46,714 nucleotides of DNA. Origin: Aphanomyces cochlioides. Taxonomy: Eukaryota; Oomycota; Saprolegniomycetes; Saprolegniales; Verrucalvaceae. Where the stretch lies: the NCBI GenBank assembly GCA_019828595.1, contig JAHQRK010000067.1, forward strand, positions 1-46,714, in the 5' to 3' direction. The position numbers were made by a program, and so were the translations under genes. This document shows positions 33,094 to 44,860 of this stretch, one piece after another (within the stretch, counting starts at the first letter, position 1; each line of letters begins with the position of its first letter). The notes beneath the pieces are model-generated. The model made no database searches and was not told the DNA's origin. It saw nothing but the letters and a program-made list of their open reading frames with translations.

Positions 33094-33535
33094 TCTTTTT
33101 CCCACTTTTTTCTCCCTCCACTTTCCAACTTTTTCCATTCTCCCGCCTGCCATTTTAACGTCCGACCTGCCATGTTTACACCAATACCACGAGTCGTGGC
33201 CACTTCTTTTCATCTTTAAAAACACATCAATTTCATAGACTGCACAAGCTCGCTCGTTGAGTTTGTGTGCATGCCTCTGTTTGGCTATGAACGGCCAGAG
33301 ACTTGGCCATGCTTGTGTCTGCTGAAGACTAATGTCAAGCCGAGATGGCTGACGTGGGTAAGGCAAGAGAATGTTCGCTGTGGTGTTAGATAGCAGGGTT
33401 GTGCGGTATGAGAGTGGTGTGTAGGATATGGTTTGTGTGAGCGCGTGGTGTGTGTGAGGGGTGAAATAGTGTGTCGATGTGTGTGCGTGACGATAAAATT
33501 TTGTATTTGTGTTTGACGGGAAAACAGGAGGAAGT

Positions 33536-33607
33536 AGCACTTTGGCGCAGAGGAAGCGTGTTGGGCTCATAACCCAAAGGTCCTTGGATCGAAACCAAGA
33601 AGTGCTA
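33536..33607 (+). tRNA. tRNA-iMet: Initiator tRNA-Met (CAT), copy 66
   Basis: Body matches copy 1. T5 terminator, T6 second tract; 514 bp to the next start. Confidence 0.96.
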
Positions 33608-34049
33608 TCTTTTTCCCACTTTTTTCTCCCTCCACTTTCCAACTTTTTCCATTCTCCCGCCTGCCATTTTAACGTCCGACCTGCCATGTTTACACCAATA
33701 CCACGAGTCGTGGCCACTTCTTTTCATCTTTAAAAACACATCAATTTCATAGACTGCACAAGCTCGCTCGTTGAGTTTGTGTGCATGCCTCTGTTTGGCT
33801 ATGAACGGCCAGAGACTTGGCCATGCTTGTGTCTGCTGAAGACTAATGTCAAGCCGAGATGGCTGACGTGGGTAAGGCAAGAGAATGTTCGCTGTGGTGT
33901 TAGATAGCAGGGTTGTGCGGTATGAGAGTGGTGTGTAGGATATGGTTTGTGTGAGCGCGTGGTGTGTGTGAGGGGTGAAATAGTGTGTCGATGTGTGTGC
34001 GTGACGATAAAATTTTGTATTTGTGTTTGACGGGAAAACAGGAGGAAGT

Positions 34050-34121
34050 AGCACTTTGGCGCAGAGGAAGCGTGTTGGGCTCATAACCCAAAGGTCCTTG
34101 GATCGAAACCAAGAAGTGCTA
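34050..34121 (+). tRNA. tRNA-iMet: Initiator tRNA-Met (CAT), copy 67
   Basis: Body matches copy 1. T5 terminator, T7 second tract; 515 bp to the next start. Confidence 0.96.
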
Positions 34122-34564
34122 TCTTTTTCCCACTTTTTTTCTCCCTCCACTTTCCAACTTTTTCCATTCTCCCGCCTGCCATTTTAACGTCCGACCTGCC
34201 ATGTTTACACCAATACCACGAGTCGTGGCCACTTCTTTTCATCTTTAAAAACACATCAATTTCATAGACTGCACAAGCTCGCTCGTTGAGTTTGTGTGCA
34301 TGCCTCTGTTTGGCTATGAACGGCCAGAGACTTGGCCATGCTTGTGTCTGCTGAAGACTAATGTCAAGCCGAGATGGCTGACGTGGGTAAGGCAAGAGAA
34401 TGTTCGCTGTGGTGTTAGATAGCAGGGTTGTGCGGTATGAGAGTGGTGTGTAGGATATGGTTTGTGTGAGCGCGTGGTGTGTGTGAGGGGTGAAATAGTG
34501 TGTCGATGTGTGTGCGTGACGATAAAATTTTGTATTTGTGTTTGACGGGAAAACAGGAGGAAGT

Positions 34565-34636
34565 AGCACTTTGGCGCAGAGGAAGCGTGTTGGGCTCATA
34601 ACCCAAAGGTCCTTGGATCGAAACCAAGAAGTGCTA
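34565..34636 (+). tRNA. tRNA-iMet: Initiator tRNA-Met (CAT), copy 68
   Basis: Body matches copy 1. T5 terminator, T9 second tract; 517 bp to the next start. Confidence 0.96.
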
Positions 34637-35081
34637 TCTTTTTCCCACTTTTTTTTTCTCCCTCCACTTTCCAACTTTTTCCATTCTCCCGCCTGCCATT
34701 TTAACGTCCGACCTGCCATGTTTACACCAATACCACGAGTCGTGGCCACTTCTTTTCATCTTTAAAAACACATCAATTTCATAGACTGCACAAGCTCGCT
34801 CGTTGAGTTTGTGTGCATGCCTCTGTTTGGCTATGAACGGCCAGAGACTTGGCCATGCTTGTGTCTGCTGAAGACTAATGTCAAGCCGAGATGGCTGACG
34901 TGGGTAAGGCAAGAGAATGTTCGCTGTGGTGTTAGATAGCAGGGTTGTGCGGTATGAGAGTGGTGTGTAGGATATGGTTTGTGTGAGCGCGTGGTGTGTG
35001 TGAGGGGTGAAATAGTGTGTCGATGTGTGTGCGTGACGATAAAATTTTGTATTTGTGTTTGACGGGAAAACAGGAGGAAGT

Positions 35082-35153
35082 AGCACTTTGGCGCAGAGGA
35101 AGCGTGTTGGGCTCATAACCCAAAGGTCCTTGGATCGAAACCAAGAAGTGCTA
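35082..35153 (+). tRNA. tRNA-iMet: Initiator tRNA-Met (CAT), copy 69
   Basis: Body matches copy 1. Shorter T4 terminator, T7 second tract; 514 bp to the next start. Confidence 0.95.
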
Positions 35154-35595
35154 TCTTTTCCCACTTTTTTTCTCCCTCCACTTTCCAACTTTTTCCATTC
35201 TCCCGCCTGCCATTTTAACGTCCGACCTGCCATGTTTACACCAATACCACGAGTCGTGGCCACTTCTTTTCATCTTTAAAAACACATCAATTTCATAGAC
35301 TGCACAAGCTCGCTCGTTGAGTTTGTGTGCATGCCTCTGTTTGGCTATGAACGGCCAGAGACTTGGCCATGCTTGTGTCTGCTGAAGACTAATGTCAAGC
35401 CGAGATGGCTGACGTGGGTAAGGCAAGAGAATGTTCGCTGTGGTGTTAGATAGCAGGGTTGTGCGGTATGAGAGTGGTGTGTAGGATATGGTTTGTGTGA
35501 GCGCGTGGTGTGTGTGAGGGGTGAAATAGTGTGTCGATGTGTGTGCGTGACGATAAAATTTTGTATTTGTGTTTGACGGGAAAACAGGAGGAAGT

Positions 35596-35667
35596 AGCAC
35601 TTTGGCGCAGAGGAAGCGTGTTGGGCTCATAACCCAAAGGTCCTTGGATCGAAACCAAGAAGTGCTA
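35596..35667 (+). tRNA. tRNA-iMet: Initiator tRNA-Met (CAT), copy 70
   Basis: Body matches copy 1. T5 terminator, T7 second tract. The spacer has a 2-bp deletion near 35918 (GCCGATGG for GCCGAGATGG); 513 bp to the next start. Confidence 0.96.
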
Positions 35668-36108
35668 TCTTTTTCCCACTTTTTTTCTCCCTCCACTTTC
35701 CAACTTTTTCCATTCTCCCGCCTGCCATTTTAACGTCCGACCTGCCATGTTTACACCAATACCACGAGTCGTGGCCACTTCTTTTCATCTTTAAAAACAC
35801 ATCAATTTCATAGACTGCACAAGCTCGCTCGTTGAGTTTGTGTGCATGCCTCTGTTTGGCTATGAACGGCCAGAGACTTGGCCATGCTTGTGTCTGCTGA
35901 AGACTAATGTCAAGCCGATGGCTGACGTGGGTAAGGCAAGAGAATGTTCGCTGTGGTGTTAGATAGCAGGGTTGTGCGGTATGAGAGTGGTGTGTAGGAT
36001 ATGGTTTGTGTGAGCGCGTGGTGTGTGTGAGGGGTGAAATAGTGTGTCGATGTGTGTGCGTGACGATAAAATTTTGTATTTGTGTTTGACGGGAAAACAG
36101 GAGGAAGT

Positions 36109-36180
36109 AGCACTTTGGCGCAGAGGAAGCGTGTTGGGCTCATAACCCAAAGGTCCTTGGATCGAAACCAAGAAGTGCTA
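36109..36180 (+). tRNA. tRNA-iMet: Initiator tRNA-Met (CAT), copy 71
   Basis: Body matches copy 1. T5 terminator, T7 second tract; 515 bp to the next start. Confidence 0.96.
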
Positions 36181-36623
36181 TCTTTTTCCCACTTTTTTTC
36201 TCCCTCCACTTTCCAACTTTTTCCATTCTCCCGCCTGCCATTTTAACGTCCGACCTGCCATGTTTACACCAATACCACGAGTCGTGGCCACTTCTTTTCA
36301 TCTTTAAAAACACATCAATTTCATAGACTGCACAAGCTCGCTCGTTGAGTTTGTGTGCATGCCTCTGTTTGGCTATGAACGGCCAGAGACTTGGCCATGC
36401 TTGTGTCTGCTGAAGACTAATGTCAAGCCGAGATGGCTGACGTGGGTAAGGCAAGAGAATGTTCGCTGTGGTGTTAGATAGCAGGGTTGTGCGGTATGAG
36501 AGTGGTGTGTAGGATATGGTTTGTGTGAGCGCGTGGTGTGTGTGAGGGGTGAAATAGTGTGTCGATGTGTGTGCGTGACGATAAAATTTTGTATTTGTGT
36601 TTGACGGGAAAACAGGAGGAAGT

Positions 36624-36695
36624 AGCACTTTGGCGCAGAGGAAGCGTGTTGGGCTCATAACCCAAAGGTCCTTGGATCGAAACCAAGAAGTGCTA
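36624..36695 (+). tRNA. tRNA-iMet: Initiator tRNA-Met (CAT), copy 72
   Basis: Body matches copy 1. T5 terminator, T7 second tract; 515 bp to the next start. Confidence 0.96.
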
Positions 36696-37138
36696 TCTTT
36701 TTCCCACTTTTTTTCTCCCTCCACTTTCCAACTTTTTCCATTCTCCCGCCTGCCATTTTAACGTCCGACCTGCCATGTTTACACCAATACCACGAGTCGT
36801 GGCCACTTCTTTTCATCTTTAAAAACACATCAATTTCATAGACTGCACAAGCTCGCTCGTTGAGTTTGTGTGCATGCCTCTGTTTGGCTATGAACGGCCA
36901 GAGACTTGGCCATGCTTGTGTCTGCTGAAGACTAATGTCAAGCCGAGATGGCTGACGTGGGTAAGGCAAGAGAATGTTCGCTGTGGTGTTAGATAGCAGG
37001 GTTGTGCGGTATGAGAGTGGTGTGTAGGATATGGTTTGTGTGAGCGCGTGGTGTGTGTGAGGGGTGAAATAGTGTGTCGATGTGTGTGCGTGACGATAAA
37101 ATTTTGTATTTGTGTTTGACGGGAAAACAGGAGGAAGT

Positions 37139-37210
37139 AGCACTTTGGCGCAGAGGAAGCGTGTTGGGCTCATAACCCAAAGGTCCTTGGATCGAAACCA
37201 AGAAGTGCTA
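37139..37210 (+). tRNA. tRNA-iMet: Initiator tRNA-Met (CAT), copy 73
   Basis: Body matches copy 1. T5 terminator, T6 second tract; 514 bp to the next start. Confidence 0.96.
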
Positions 37211-37652
37211 TCTTTTTCCCACTTTTTTCTCCCTCCACTTTCCAACTTTTTCCATTCTCCCGCCTGCCATTTTAACGTCCGACCTGCCATGTTTACACCA
37301 ATACCACGAGTCGTGGCCACTTCTTTTCATCTTTAAAAACACATCAATTTCATAGACTGCACAAGCTCGCTCGTTGAGTTTGTGTGCATGCCTCTGTTTG
37401 GCTATGAACGGCCAGAGACTTGGCCATGCTTGTGTCTGCTGAAGACTAATGTCAAGCCGAGATGGCTGACGTGGGTAAGGCAAGAGAATGTTCGCTGTGG
37501 TGTTAGATAGCAGGGTTGTGCGGTATGAGAGTGGTGTGTAGGATATGGTTTGTGTGAGCGCGTGGTGTGTGTGAGGGGTGAAATAGTGTGTCGATGTGTG
37601 TGCGTGACGATAAAATTTTGTATTTGTGTTTGACGGGAAAACAGGAGGAAGT

Positions 37653-37724
37653 AGCACTTTGGCGCAGAGGAAGCGTGTTGGGCTCATAACCCAAAGGTCC
37701 TTGGATCGAAACCAAGAAGTGCTA
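37653..37724 (+). tRNA. tRNA-iMet: Initiator tRNA-Met (CAT), copy 74
   Basis: Body matches copy 1. T5 terminator, T8 second tract; 516 bp to the next start. Confidence 0.96.
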
Positions 37725-38168
37725 TCTTTTTCCCACTTTTTTTTCTCCCTCCACTTTCCAACTTTTTCCATTCTCCCGCCTGCCATTTTAACGTCCGACC
37801 TGCCATGTTTACACCAATACCACGAGTCGTGGCCACTTCTTTTCATCTTTAAAAACACATCAATTTCATAGACTGCACAAGCTCGCTCGTTGAGTTTGTG
37901 TGCATGCCTCTGTTTGGCTATGAACGGCCAGAGACTTGGCCATGCTTGTGTCTGCTGAAGACTAATGTCAAGCCGAGATGGCTGACGTGGGTAAGGCAAG
38001 AGAATGTTCGCTGTGGTGTTAGATAGCAGGGTTGTGCGGTATGAGAGTGGTGTGTAGGATATGGTTTGTGTGAGCGCGTGGTGTGTGTGAGGGGTGAAAT
38101 AGTGTGTCGATGTGTGTGCGTGACGATAAAATTTTGTATTTGTGTTTGACGGGAAAACAGGAGGAAGT

Positions 38169-38240
38169 AGCACTTTGGCGCAGAGGAAGCGTGTTGGGCT
38201 CATAACCCAAAGGTCCTTGGATCGAAACCAAGAAGTGCTA
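38169..38240 (+). tRNA. tRNA-iMet: Initiator tRNA-Met (CAT), copy 75
   Basis: Body matches copy 1. Weakest trailer in the window: T4 terminator with only a T5 second tract; 512 bp to the next start. Confidence 0.95.
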
Positions 38241-38680
38241 TCTTTTCCCACTTTTTCTCCCTCCACTTTCCAACTTTTTCCATTCTCCCGCCTGCCATTT
38301 TAACGTCCGACCTGCCATGTTTACACCAATACCACGAGTCGTGGCCACTTCTTTTCATCTTTAAAAACACATCAATTTCATAGACTGCACAAGCTCGCTC
38401 GTTGAGTTTGTGTGCATGCCTCTGTTTGGCTATGAACGGCCAGAGACTTGGCCATGCTTGTGTCTGCTGAAGACTAATGTCAAGCCGAGATGGCTGACGT
38501 GGGTAAGGCAAGAGAATGTTCGCTGTGGTGTTAGATAGCAGGGTTGTGCGGTATGAGAGTGGTGTGTAGGATATGGTTTGTGTGAGCGCGTGGTGTGTGT
38601 GAGGGGTGAAATAGTGTGTCGATGTGTGTGCGTGACGATAAAATTTTGTATTTGTGTTTGACGGGAAAACAGGAGGAAGT

Positions 38681-38752
38681 AGCACTTTGGCGCAGAGGAA
38701 GCGTGTTGGGCTCATAACCCAAAGGTCCTTGGATCGAAACCAAGAAGTGCTA
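38681..38752 (+). tRNA. tRNA-iMet: Initiator tRNA-Met (CAT), copy 76
   Basis: Body matches copy 1. T5 terminator, short T5 second tract; 513 bp to the next start. Confidence 0.96.
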
Positions 38753-39193
38753 TCTTTTTCCCACTTTTTCTCCCTCCACTTTCCAACTTTTTCCATTCTC
38801 CCGCCTGCCATTTTAACGTCCGACCTGCCATGTTTACACCAATACCACGAGTCGTGGCCACTTCTTTTCATCTTTAAAAACACATCAATTTCATAGACTG
38901 CACAAGCTCGCTCGTTGAGTTTGTGTGCATGCCTCTGTTTGGCTATGAACGGCCAGAGACTTGGCCATGCTTGTGTCTGCTGAAGACTAATGTCAAGCCG
39001 AGATGGCTGACGTGGGTAAGGCAAGAGAATGTTCGCTGTGGTGTTAGATAGCAGGGTTGTGCGGTATGAGAGTGGTGTGTAGGATATGGTTTGTGTGAGC
39101 GCGTGGTGTGTGTGAGGGGTGAAATAGTGTGTCGATGTGTGTGCGTGACGATAAAATTTTGTATTTGTGTTTGACGGGAAAACAGGAGGAAGT

Positions 39194-39265
39194 AGCACTT
39201 TGGCGCAGAGGAAGCGTGTTGGGCTCATAACCCAAAGGTCCTTGGATCGAAACCAAGAAGTGCTA
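39194..39265 (+). tRNA. tRNA-iMet: Initiator tRNA-Met (CAT), copy 77
   Basis: Body matches copy 1. T5 terminator, T7 second tract; 515 bp to the next start. Confidence 0.96.
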
Positions 39266-39708
39266 TCTTTTTCCCACTTTTTTTCTCCCTCCACTTTCCA
39301 ACTTTTTCCATTCTCCCGCCTGCCATTTTAACGTCCGACCTGCCATGTTTACACCAATACCACGAGTCGTGGCCACTTCTTTTCATCTTTAAAAACACAT
39401 CAATTTCATAGACTGCACAAGCTCGCTCGTTGAGTTTGTGTGCATGCCTCTGTTTGGCTATGAACGGCCAGAGACTTGGCCATGCTTGTGTCTGCTGAAG
39501 ACTAATGTCAAGCCGAGATGGCTGACGTGGGTAAGGCAAGAGAATGTTCGCTGTGGTGTTAGATAGCAGGGTTGTGCGGTATGAGAGTGGTGTGTAGGAT
39601 ATGGTTTGTGTGAGCGCGTGGTGTGTGTGAGGGGTGAAATAGTGTGTCGATGTGTGTGCGTGACGATAAAATTTTGTATTTGTGTTTGACGGGAAAACAG
39701 GAGGAAGT

Positions 39709-39780
39709 AGCACTTTGGCGCAGAGGAAGCGTGTTGGGCTCATAACCCAAAGGTCCTTGGATCGAAACCAAGAAGTGCTA
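39709..39780 (+). tRNA. tRNA-iMet: Initiator tRNA-Met (CAT), copy 78
   Basis: Body matches copy 1. T5 terminator, T7 second tract; 515 bp to the next start. Confidence 0.96.
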
Positions 39781-40223
39781 TCTTTTTCCCACTTTTTTTC
39801 TCCCTCCACTTTCCAACTTTTTCCATTCTCCCGCCTGCCATTTTAACGTCCGACCTGCCATGTTTACACCAATACCACGAGTCGTGGCCACTTCTTTTCA
39901 TCTTTAAAAACACATCAATTTCATAGACTGCACAAGCTCGCTCGTTGAGTTTGTGTGCATGCCTCTGTTTGGCTATGAACGGCCAGAGACTTGGCCATGC
40001 TTGTGTCTGCTGAAGACTAATGTCAAGCCGAGATGGCTGACGTGGGTAAGGCAAGAGAATGTTCGCTGTGGTGTTAGATAGCAGGGTTGTGCGGTATGAG
40101 AGTGGTGTGTAGGATATGGTTTGTGTGAGCGCGTGGTGTGTGTGAGGGGTGAAATAGTGTGTCGATGTGTGTGCGTGACGATAAAATTTTGTATTTGTGT
40201 TTGACGGGAAAACAGGAGGAAGT

Positions 40224-40295
40224 AGCACTTTGGCGCAGAGGAAGCGTGTTGGGCTCATAACCCAAAGGTCCTTGGATCGAAACCAAGAAGTGCTA
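40224..40295 (+). tRNA. tRNA-iMet: Initiator tRNA-Met (CAT), copy 79
   Basis: Body matches copy 1. T5 terminator, T6 second tract, and a longer third run (T6, near 40332); 515 bp to the next start. Confidence 0.96.
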
Positions 40296-40738
40296 TCTTT
40301 TTCCCACTTTTTTCTCCCTCCACTTTCCAACTTTTTTCCATTCTCCCGCCTGCCATTTTAACGTCCGACCTGCCATGTTTACACCAATACCACGAGTCGT
40401 GGCCACTTCTTTTCATCTTTAAAAACACATCAATTTCATAGACTGCACAAGCTCGCTCGTTGAGTTTGTGTGCATGCCTCTGTTTGGCTATGAACGGCCA
40501 GAGACTTGGCCATGCTTGTGTCTGCTGAAGACTAATGTCAAGCCGAGATGGCTGACGTGGGTAAGGCAAGAGAATGTTCGCTGTGGTGTTAGATAGCAGG
40601 GTTGTGCGGTATGAGAGTGGTGTGTAGGATATGGTTTGTGTGAGCGCGTGGTGTGTGTGAGGGGTGAAATAGTGTGTCGATGTGTGTGCGTGACGATAAA
40701 ATTTTGTATTTGTGTTTGACGGGAAAACAGGAGGAAGT

Positions 40739-40810
40739 AGCACTTTGGCGCAGAGGAAGCGTGTTGGGCTCATAACCCAAAGGTCCTTGGATCGAAACCA
40801 AGAAGTGCTA
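40739..40810 (+). tRNA. tRNA-iMet: Initiator tRNA-Met (CAT), copy 80
   Basis: Body matches copy 1. T5 terminator, T7 second tract; 515 bp to the next start. Confidence 0.96.
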
Positions 40811-41253
40811 TCTTTTTCCCACTTTTTTTCTCCCTCCACTTTCCAACTTTTTCCATTCTCCCGCCTGCCATTTTAACGTCCGACCTGCCATGTTTACACC
40901 AATACCACGAGTCGTGGCCACTTCTTTTCATCTTTAAAAACACATCAATTTCATAGACTGCACAAGCTCGCTCGTTGAGTTTGTGTGCATGCCTCTGTTT
41001 GGCTATGAACGGCCAGAGACTTGGCCATGCTTGTGTCTGCTGAAGACTAATGTCAAGCCGAGATGGCTGACGTGGGTAAGGCAAGAGAATGTTCGCTGTG
41101 GTGTTAGATAGCAGGGTTGTGCGGTATGAGAGTGGTGTGTAGGATATGGTTTGTGTGAGCGCGTGGTGTGTGTGAGGGGTGAAATAGTGTGTCGATGTGT
41201 GTGCGTGACGATAAAATTTTGTATTTGTGTTTGACGGGAAAACAGGAGGAAGT

Positions 41254-41325
41254 AGCACTTTGGCGCAGAGGAAGCGTGTTGGGCTCATAACCCAAAGGTC
41301 CTTGGATCGAAACCAAGAAGTGCTA
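41254..41325 (+). tRNA. tRNA-iMet: Initiator tRNA-Met (CAT), copy 81
   Basis: Body matches copy 1. T5 terminator, T7 second tract. The spacer has two small insertions, AA near 41573 and G near 41604; 518 bp to the next start. Confidence 0.96.
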
Positions 41326-41771
41326 TCTTTTTCCCACTTTTTTTCTCCCTCCACTTTCCAACTTTTTCCATTCTCCCGCCTGCCATTTTAACGTCCGACC
41401 TGCCATGTTTACACCAATACCACGAGTCGTGGCCACTTCTTTTCATCTTTAAAAACACATCAATTTCATAGACTGCACAAGCTCGCTCGTTGAGTTTGTG
41501 TGCATGCCTCTGTTTGGCTATGAACGGCCAGAGACTTGGCCATGCTTGTGTCTGCTGAAGACTAATGTCAAGAACCGAGATGGCTGACGTGGGTAAGGCA
41601 AGAGGAATGTTCGCTGTGGTGTTAGATAGCAGGGTTGTGCGGTATGAGAGTGGTGTGTAGGATATGGTTTGTGTGAGCGCGTGGTGTGTGTGAGGGGTGA
41701 AATAGTGTGTCGATGTGTGTGCGTGACGATAAAATTTTGTATTTGTGTTTGACGGGAAAACAGGAGGAAGT

Positions 41772-41843
41772 AGCACTTTGGCGCAGAGGAAGCGTGTTGG
41801 GCTCATAACCCAAAGGTCCTTGGATCGAAACCAAGAAGTGCTA
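41772..41843 (+). tRNA. tRNA-iMet: Initiator tRNA-Met (CAT), copy 82
   Basis: Body matches copy 1. T5 terminator, short T5 second tract; 513 bp to the next start. Confidence 0.96.
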
Positions 41844-42284
41844 TCTTTTTCCCACTTTTTCTCCCTCCACTTTCCAACTTTTTCCATTCTCCCGCCTGCC
41901 ATTTTAACGTCCGACCTGCCATGTTTACACCAATACCACGAGTCGTGGCCACTTCTTTTCATCTTTAAAAACACATCAATTTCATAGACTGCACAAGCTC
42001 GCTCGTTGAGTTTGTGTGCATGCCTCTGTTTGGCTATGAACGGCCAGAGACTTGGCCATGCTTGTGTCTGCTGAAGACTAATGTCAAGCCGAGATGGCTG
42101 ACGTGGGTAAGGCAAGAGAATGTTCGCTGTGGTGTTAGATAGCAGGGTTGTGCGGTATGAGAGTGGTGTGTAGGATATGGTTTGTGTGAGCGCGTGGTGT
42201 GTGTGAGGGGTGAAATAGTGTGTCGATGTGTGTGCGTGACGATAAAATTTTGTATTTGTGTTTGACGGGAAAACAGGAGGAAGT

Positions 42285-42356
42285 AGCACTTTGGCGCAGA
42301 GGAAGCGTGTTGGGCTCATAACCCAAAGGTCCTTGGATCGAAACCAAGAAGTGCTA
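42285..42356 (+). tRNA. tRNA-iMet: Initiator tRNA-Met (CAT), copy 83
   Basis: Body matches copy 1. T5 terminator, T7 second tract. The spacer has G-to-A at 42460 in inverted repeat 1, a lost T near 42471 and a lost G near 42630; 513 bp to the next start. Confidence 0.96.
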
Positions 42357-42797
42357 TCTTTTTCCCACTTTTTTTCTCCCTCCACTTTCCAACTTTTTCC
42401 ATTCTCCCGCCTGCCATTTTAACGTCCGACCTGCCATGTTTACACCAATACCACGAGTCATGGCCACTTCTTTCATCTTTAAAAACACATCAATTTCATA
42501 GACTGCACAAGCTCGCTCGTTGAGTTTGTGTGCATGCCTCTGTTTGGCTATGAACGGCCAGAGACTTGGCCATGCTTGTGTCTGCTGAAGACTAATGTCA
42601 AGCCGAGATGGCTGACGTGGGTAAGGCAAAGAATGTTCGCTGTGGTGTTAGATAGCAGGGTTGTGCGGTATGAGAGTGGTGTGTAGGATATGGTTTGTGT
42701 GAGCGCGTGGTGTGTGTGAGGGGTGAAATAGTGTGTCGATGTGTGTGCGTGACGATAAAATTTTGTATTTGTGTTTGACGGGAAAACAGGAGGAAGT

Positions 42798-42869
42798 AGC
42801 ACTTTGGCGCAGAGGAAGCGTGTTGGGCTCATAACCCAAAGGTCCTTGGATCGAAACCAAGAAGTGCTA
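42798..42869 (+). tRNA. tRNA-iMet: Initiator tRNA-Met (CAT), copy 84
   Basis: Body matches copy 1. T5 terminator, T8 second tract. The spacer has an extra T near 42940, G-to-A at 42975, a rearranged stretch near 43133-43155, A-to-G at 43174 and changes near 43240-43246. It is the longest unit, 521 bp. Confidence 0.96.
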
Positions 42870-43318
42870 TCTTTTTCCCACTTTTTTTTCTCCCTCCACT
42901 TTCCAACTTTTTCCATTCTCCCGCCTGCCATTTTAACGTTCCGACCTGCCATGTTTACACCAATACCACGAGTCATGGCCACTTCTTTTCATCTTTAAAA
43001 ACACATCAATTTCATAGACTGCACAAGCTCGCTCGTTGAGTTTGTGTGCATGCCTCTGTTTGGCTATGAACGGCCAGAGACTTGGCCATGCTTGTGTCTG
43101 CTGAAGACTAATGTCAAGCCGAGATGGCTGACATGGGTAAGGGTAAAGAGAGATGTTCGCTGTGGTGTTAGATGGCAGGGTTGTGCGGTATGAGAGTGGT
43201 GTGTAGGATATGGTTTGTGTGAGCGCGTGGTGTGTGTGAAGGATTGAAATAGTGTGTCGATGTGTGTGCGTGACGATAAAATTTTGTATTTGTGTTTGAC
43301 GGGAAAACAGGAGGAAGT

Positions 43319-43389
43319 AGCACTTTGGCGCAGAGGAAGCGTGTTGGGCTCATAACCCAAAGGTCCTTGGATCGAAACCAGAAGTGCTA
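43319..43389 (+). tRNA. tRNA-iMet: Initiator tRNA-Met (CAT), copy 85, variant with T-stem deletion, possibly defective
   Basis: This copy is 71 nt. One A is missing from the 3' strand of the T stem (around 43379-43381, CCAG for CCAAG), so the T stem can form at most four regular pairs or needs a bulge. Acceptor, D and anticodon arms are intact. T4 terminator, T6 second tract. It may be a tRNA pseudogene, or the base may be a sequencing miscall; 513 bp to the next start. Confidence 0.75.
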
Positions 43390-43831
43390 TCTTTTCCCAC
43401 TTTTTTCTCCCTCCACTTTCCAACTTTTTCCATTCTCCCGCCTGCCATTTTAACGTCCGACCTGCCATGTTTACACCAATACCACGAGTCGTGGCCACTT
43501 CTTTTCATCTTTAAAAACACATCAATTTCATAGACTGCACAAGCTCGCTCGTTGAGTTTGTGTGCATGCCTCTGTTTGGCTATGAACGGCCAGAGACTTG
43601 GCCATGCTTGTGTCTGCTGAAGACTAATGTCAAGCCGAGATGGCTGACGTGGGTAAGGCAAGAGAATGTTCGCTGTGGTGTTAGATAGCAGGGTTGTGCG
43701 GTATGAGAGTGGTGTGTAGGATATGGTTTGTGTGAGCGCGTGGTGTGTGTGAGGGGTGAAATAGTGTGTCGATGTGTGTGCATGACGATAAAATTTTGTA
43801 TTTGTGTTTTGACGGGAAAACAGGAGGAAGT

Positions 43832-43903
43832 AGCACTTTGGCGCAGAGGAAGCGTGTTGGGCTCATAACCCAAAGGTCCTTGGATCGAAACCAAGAAGTG
43901 CTA
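43832..43903 (+). tRNA. tRNA-iMet: Initiator tRNA-Met (CAT), copy 86
   Basis: Body matches copy 1. The 5' flank has G-to-A at 43782 and an extra T near 43810. T5 terminator, T7 second tract. The spacer carries A-to-G at 44203; 515 bp to the next start. Confidence 0.95.
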
Positions 43904-44346
43904 TCTTTTTCCCACTTTTTTTCTCCCTCCACTTTCCAACTTTTTCCATTCTCCCGCCTGCCATTTTAACGTCCGACCTGCCATGTTTACACCAATACCA
44001 CGAGTCGTGGCCACTTCTTTTCATCTTTAAAAACACATCAATTTCATAGACTGCACAAGCTCGCTCGTTGAGTTTGTGTGCATGCCTCTGTTTGGCTATG
44101 AACGGCCAGAGACTTGGCCATGCTTGTGTCTGCTGAAGACTAATGTCAAGCCGAGATGGCTGACGTGGGTAAGGCAAGAGAATGTTCGCTGTGGTGTTAG
44201 ATGGCAGGGTTGTGCGGTATGAGAGTGGTGTGTAGGATATGGTTTGTGTGAGCGCGTGGTGTGTGTGAGGGGTGAAATAGTGTGTCGATGTGTGTGCGTG
44301 ACGATAAAATTTTGTATTTGTGTTTGACGGGAAAACAGGAGGAAGT

Positions 44347-44418
44347 AGCACTTTGGCGCAGAGGAAGCGTGTTGGGCTCATAACCCAAAGGTCCTTGGAT
44401 CGAAACCAAGAAGTGCTA
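44347..44418 (+). tRNA. tRNA-iMet: Initiator tRNA-Met (CAT), copy 87
   Basis: Body matches copy 1. T5 terminator followed by CC rather than CCC, T7 second tract; 514 bp to the next start. Confidence 0.96.
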
Positions 44419-44860
44419 TCTTTTTCCACTTTTTTTCTCCCTCCACTTTCCAACTTTTTCCATTCTCCCGCCTGCCATTTTAACGTCCGACCTGCCATGT
44501 TTACACCAATACCACGAGTCGTGGCCACTTCTTTTCATCTTTAAAAACACATCAATTTCATAGACTGCACAAGCTCGCTCGTTGAGTTTGTGTGCATGCC
44601 TCTGTTTGGCTATGAACGGCCAGAGACTTGGCCATGCTTGTGTCTGCTGAAGACTAATGTCAAGCCGAGATGGCTGACGTGGGTAAGGCAAGAGAATGTT
44701 CGCTGTGGTGTTAGATAGCAGGGTTGTGCGGTATGAGAGTGGTGTGTAGGATATGGTTTGTGTGAGCGCGTGGTGTGTGTGAGGGGTGAAATAGTGTGTC
44801 GATGTGTGTGCGTGACGATAAAATTTTGTATTTGTGTTTGACGGGAAAACAGGAGGAAGT

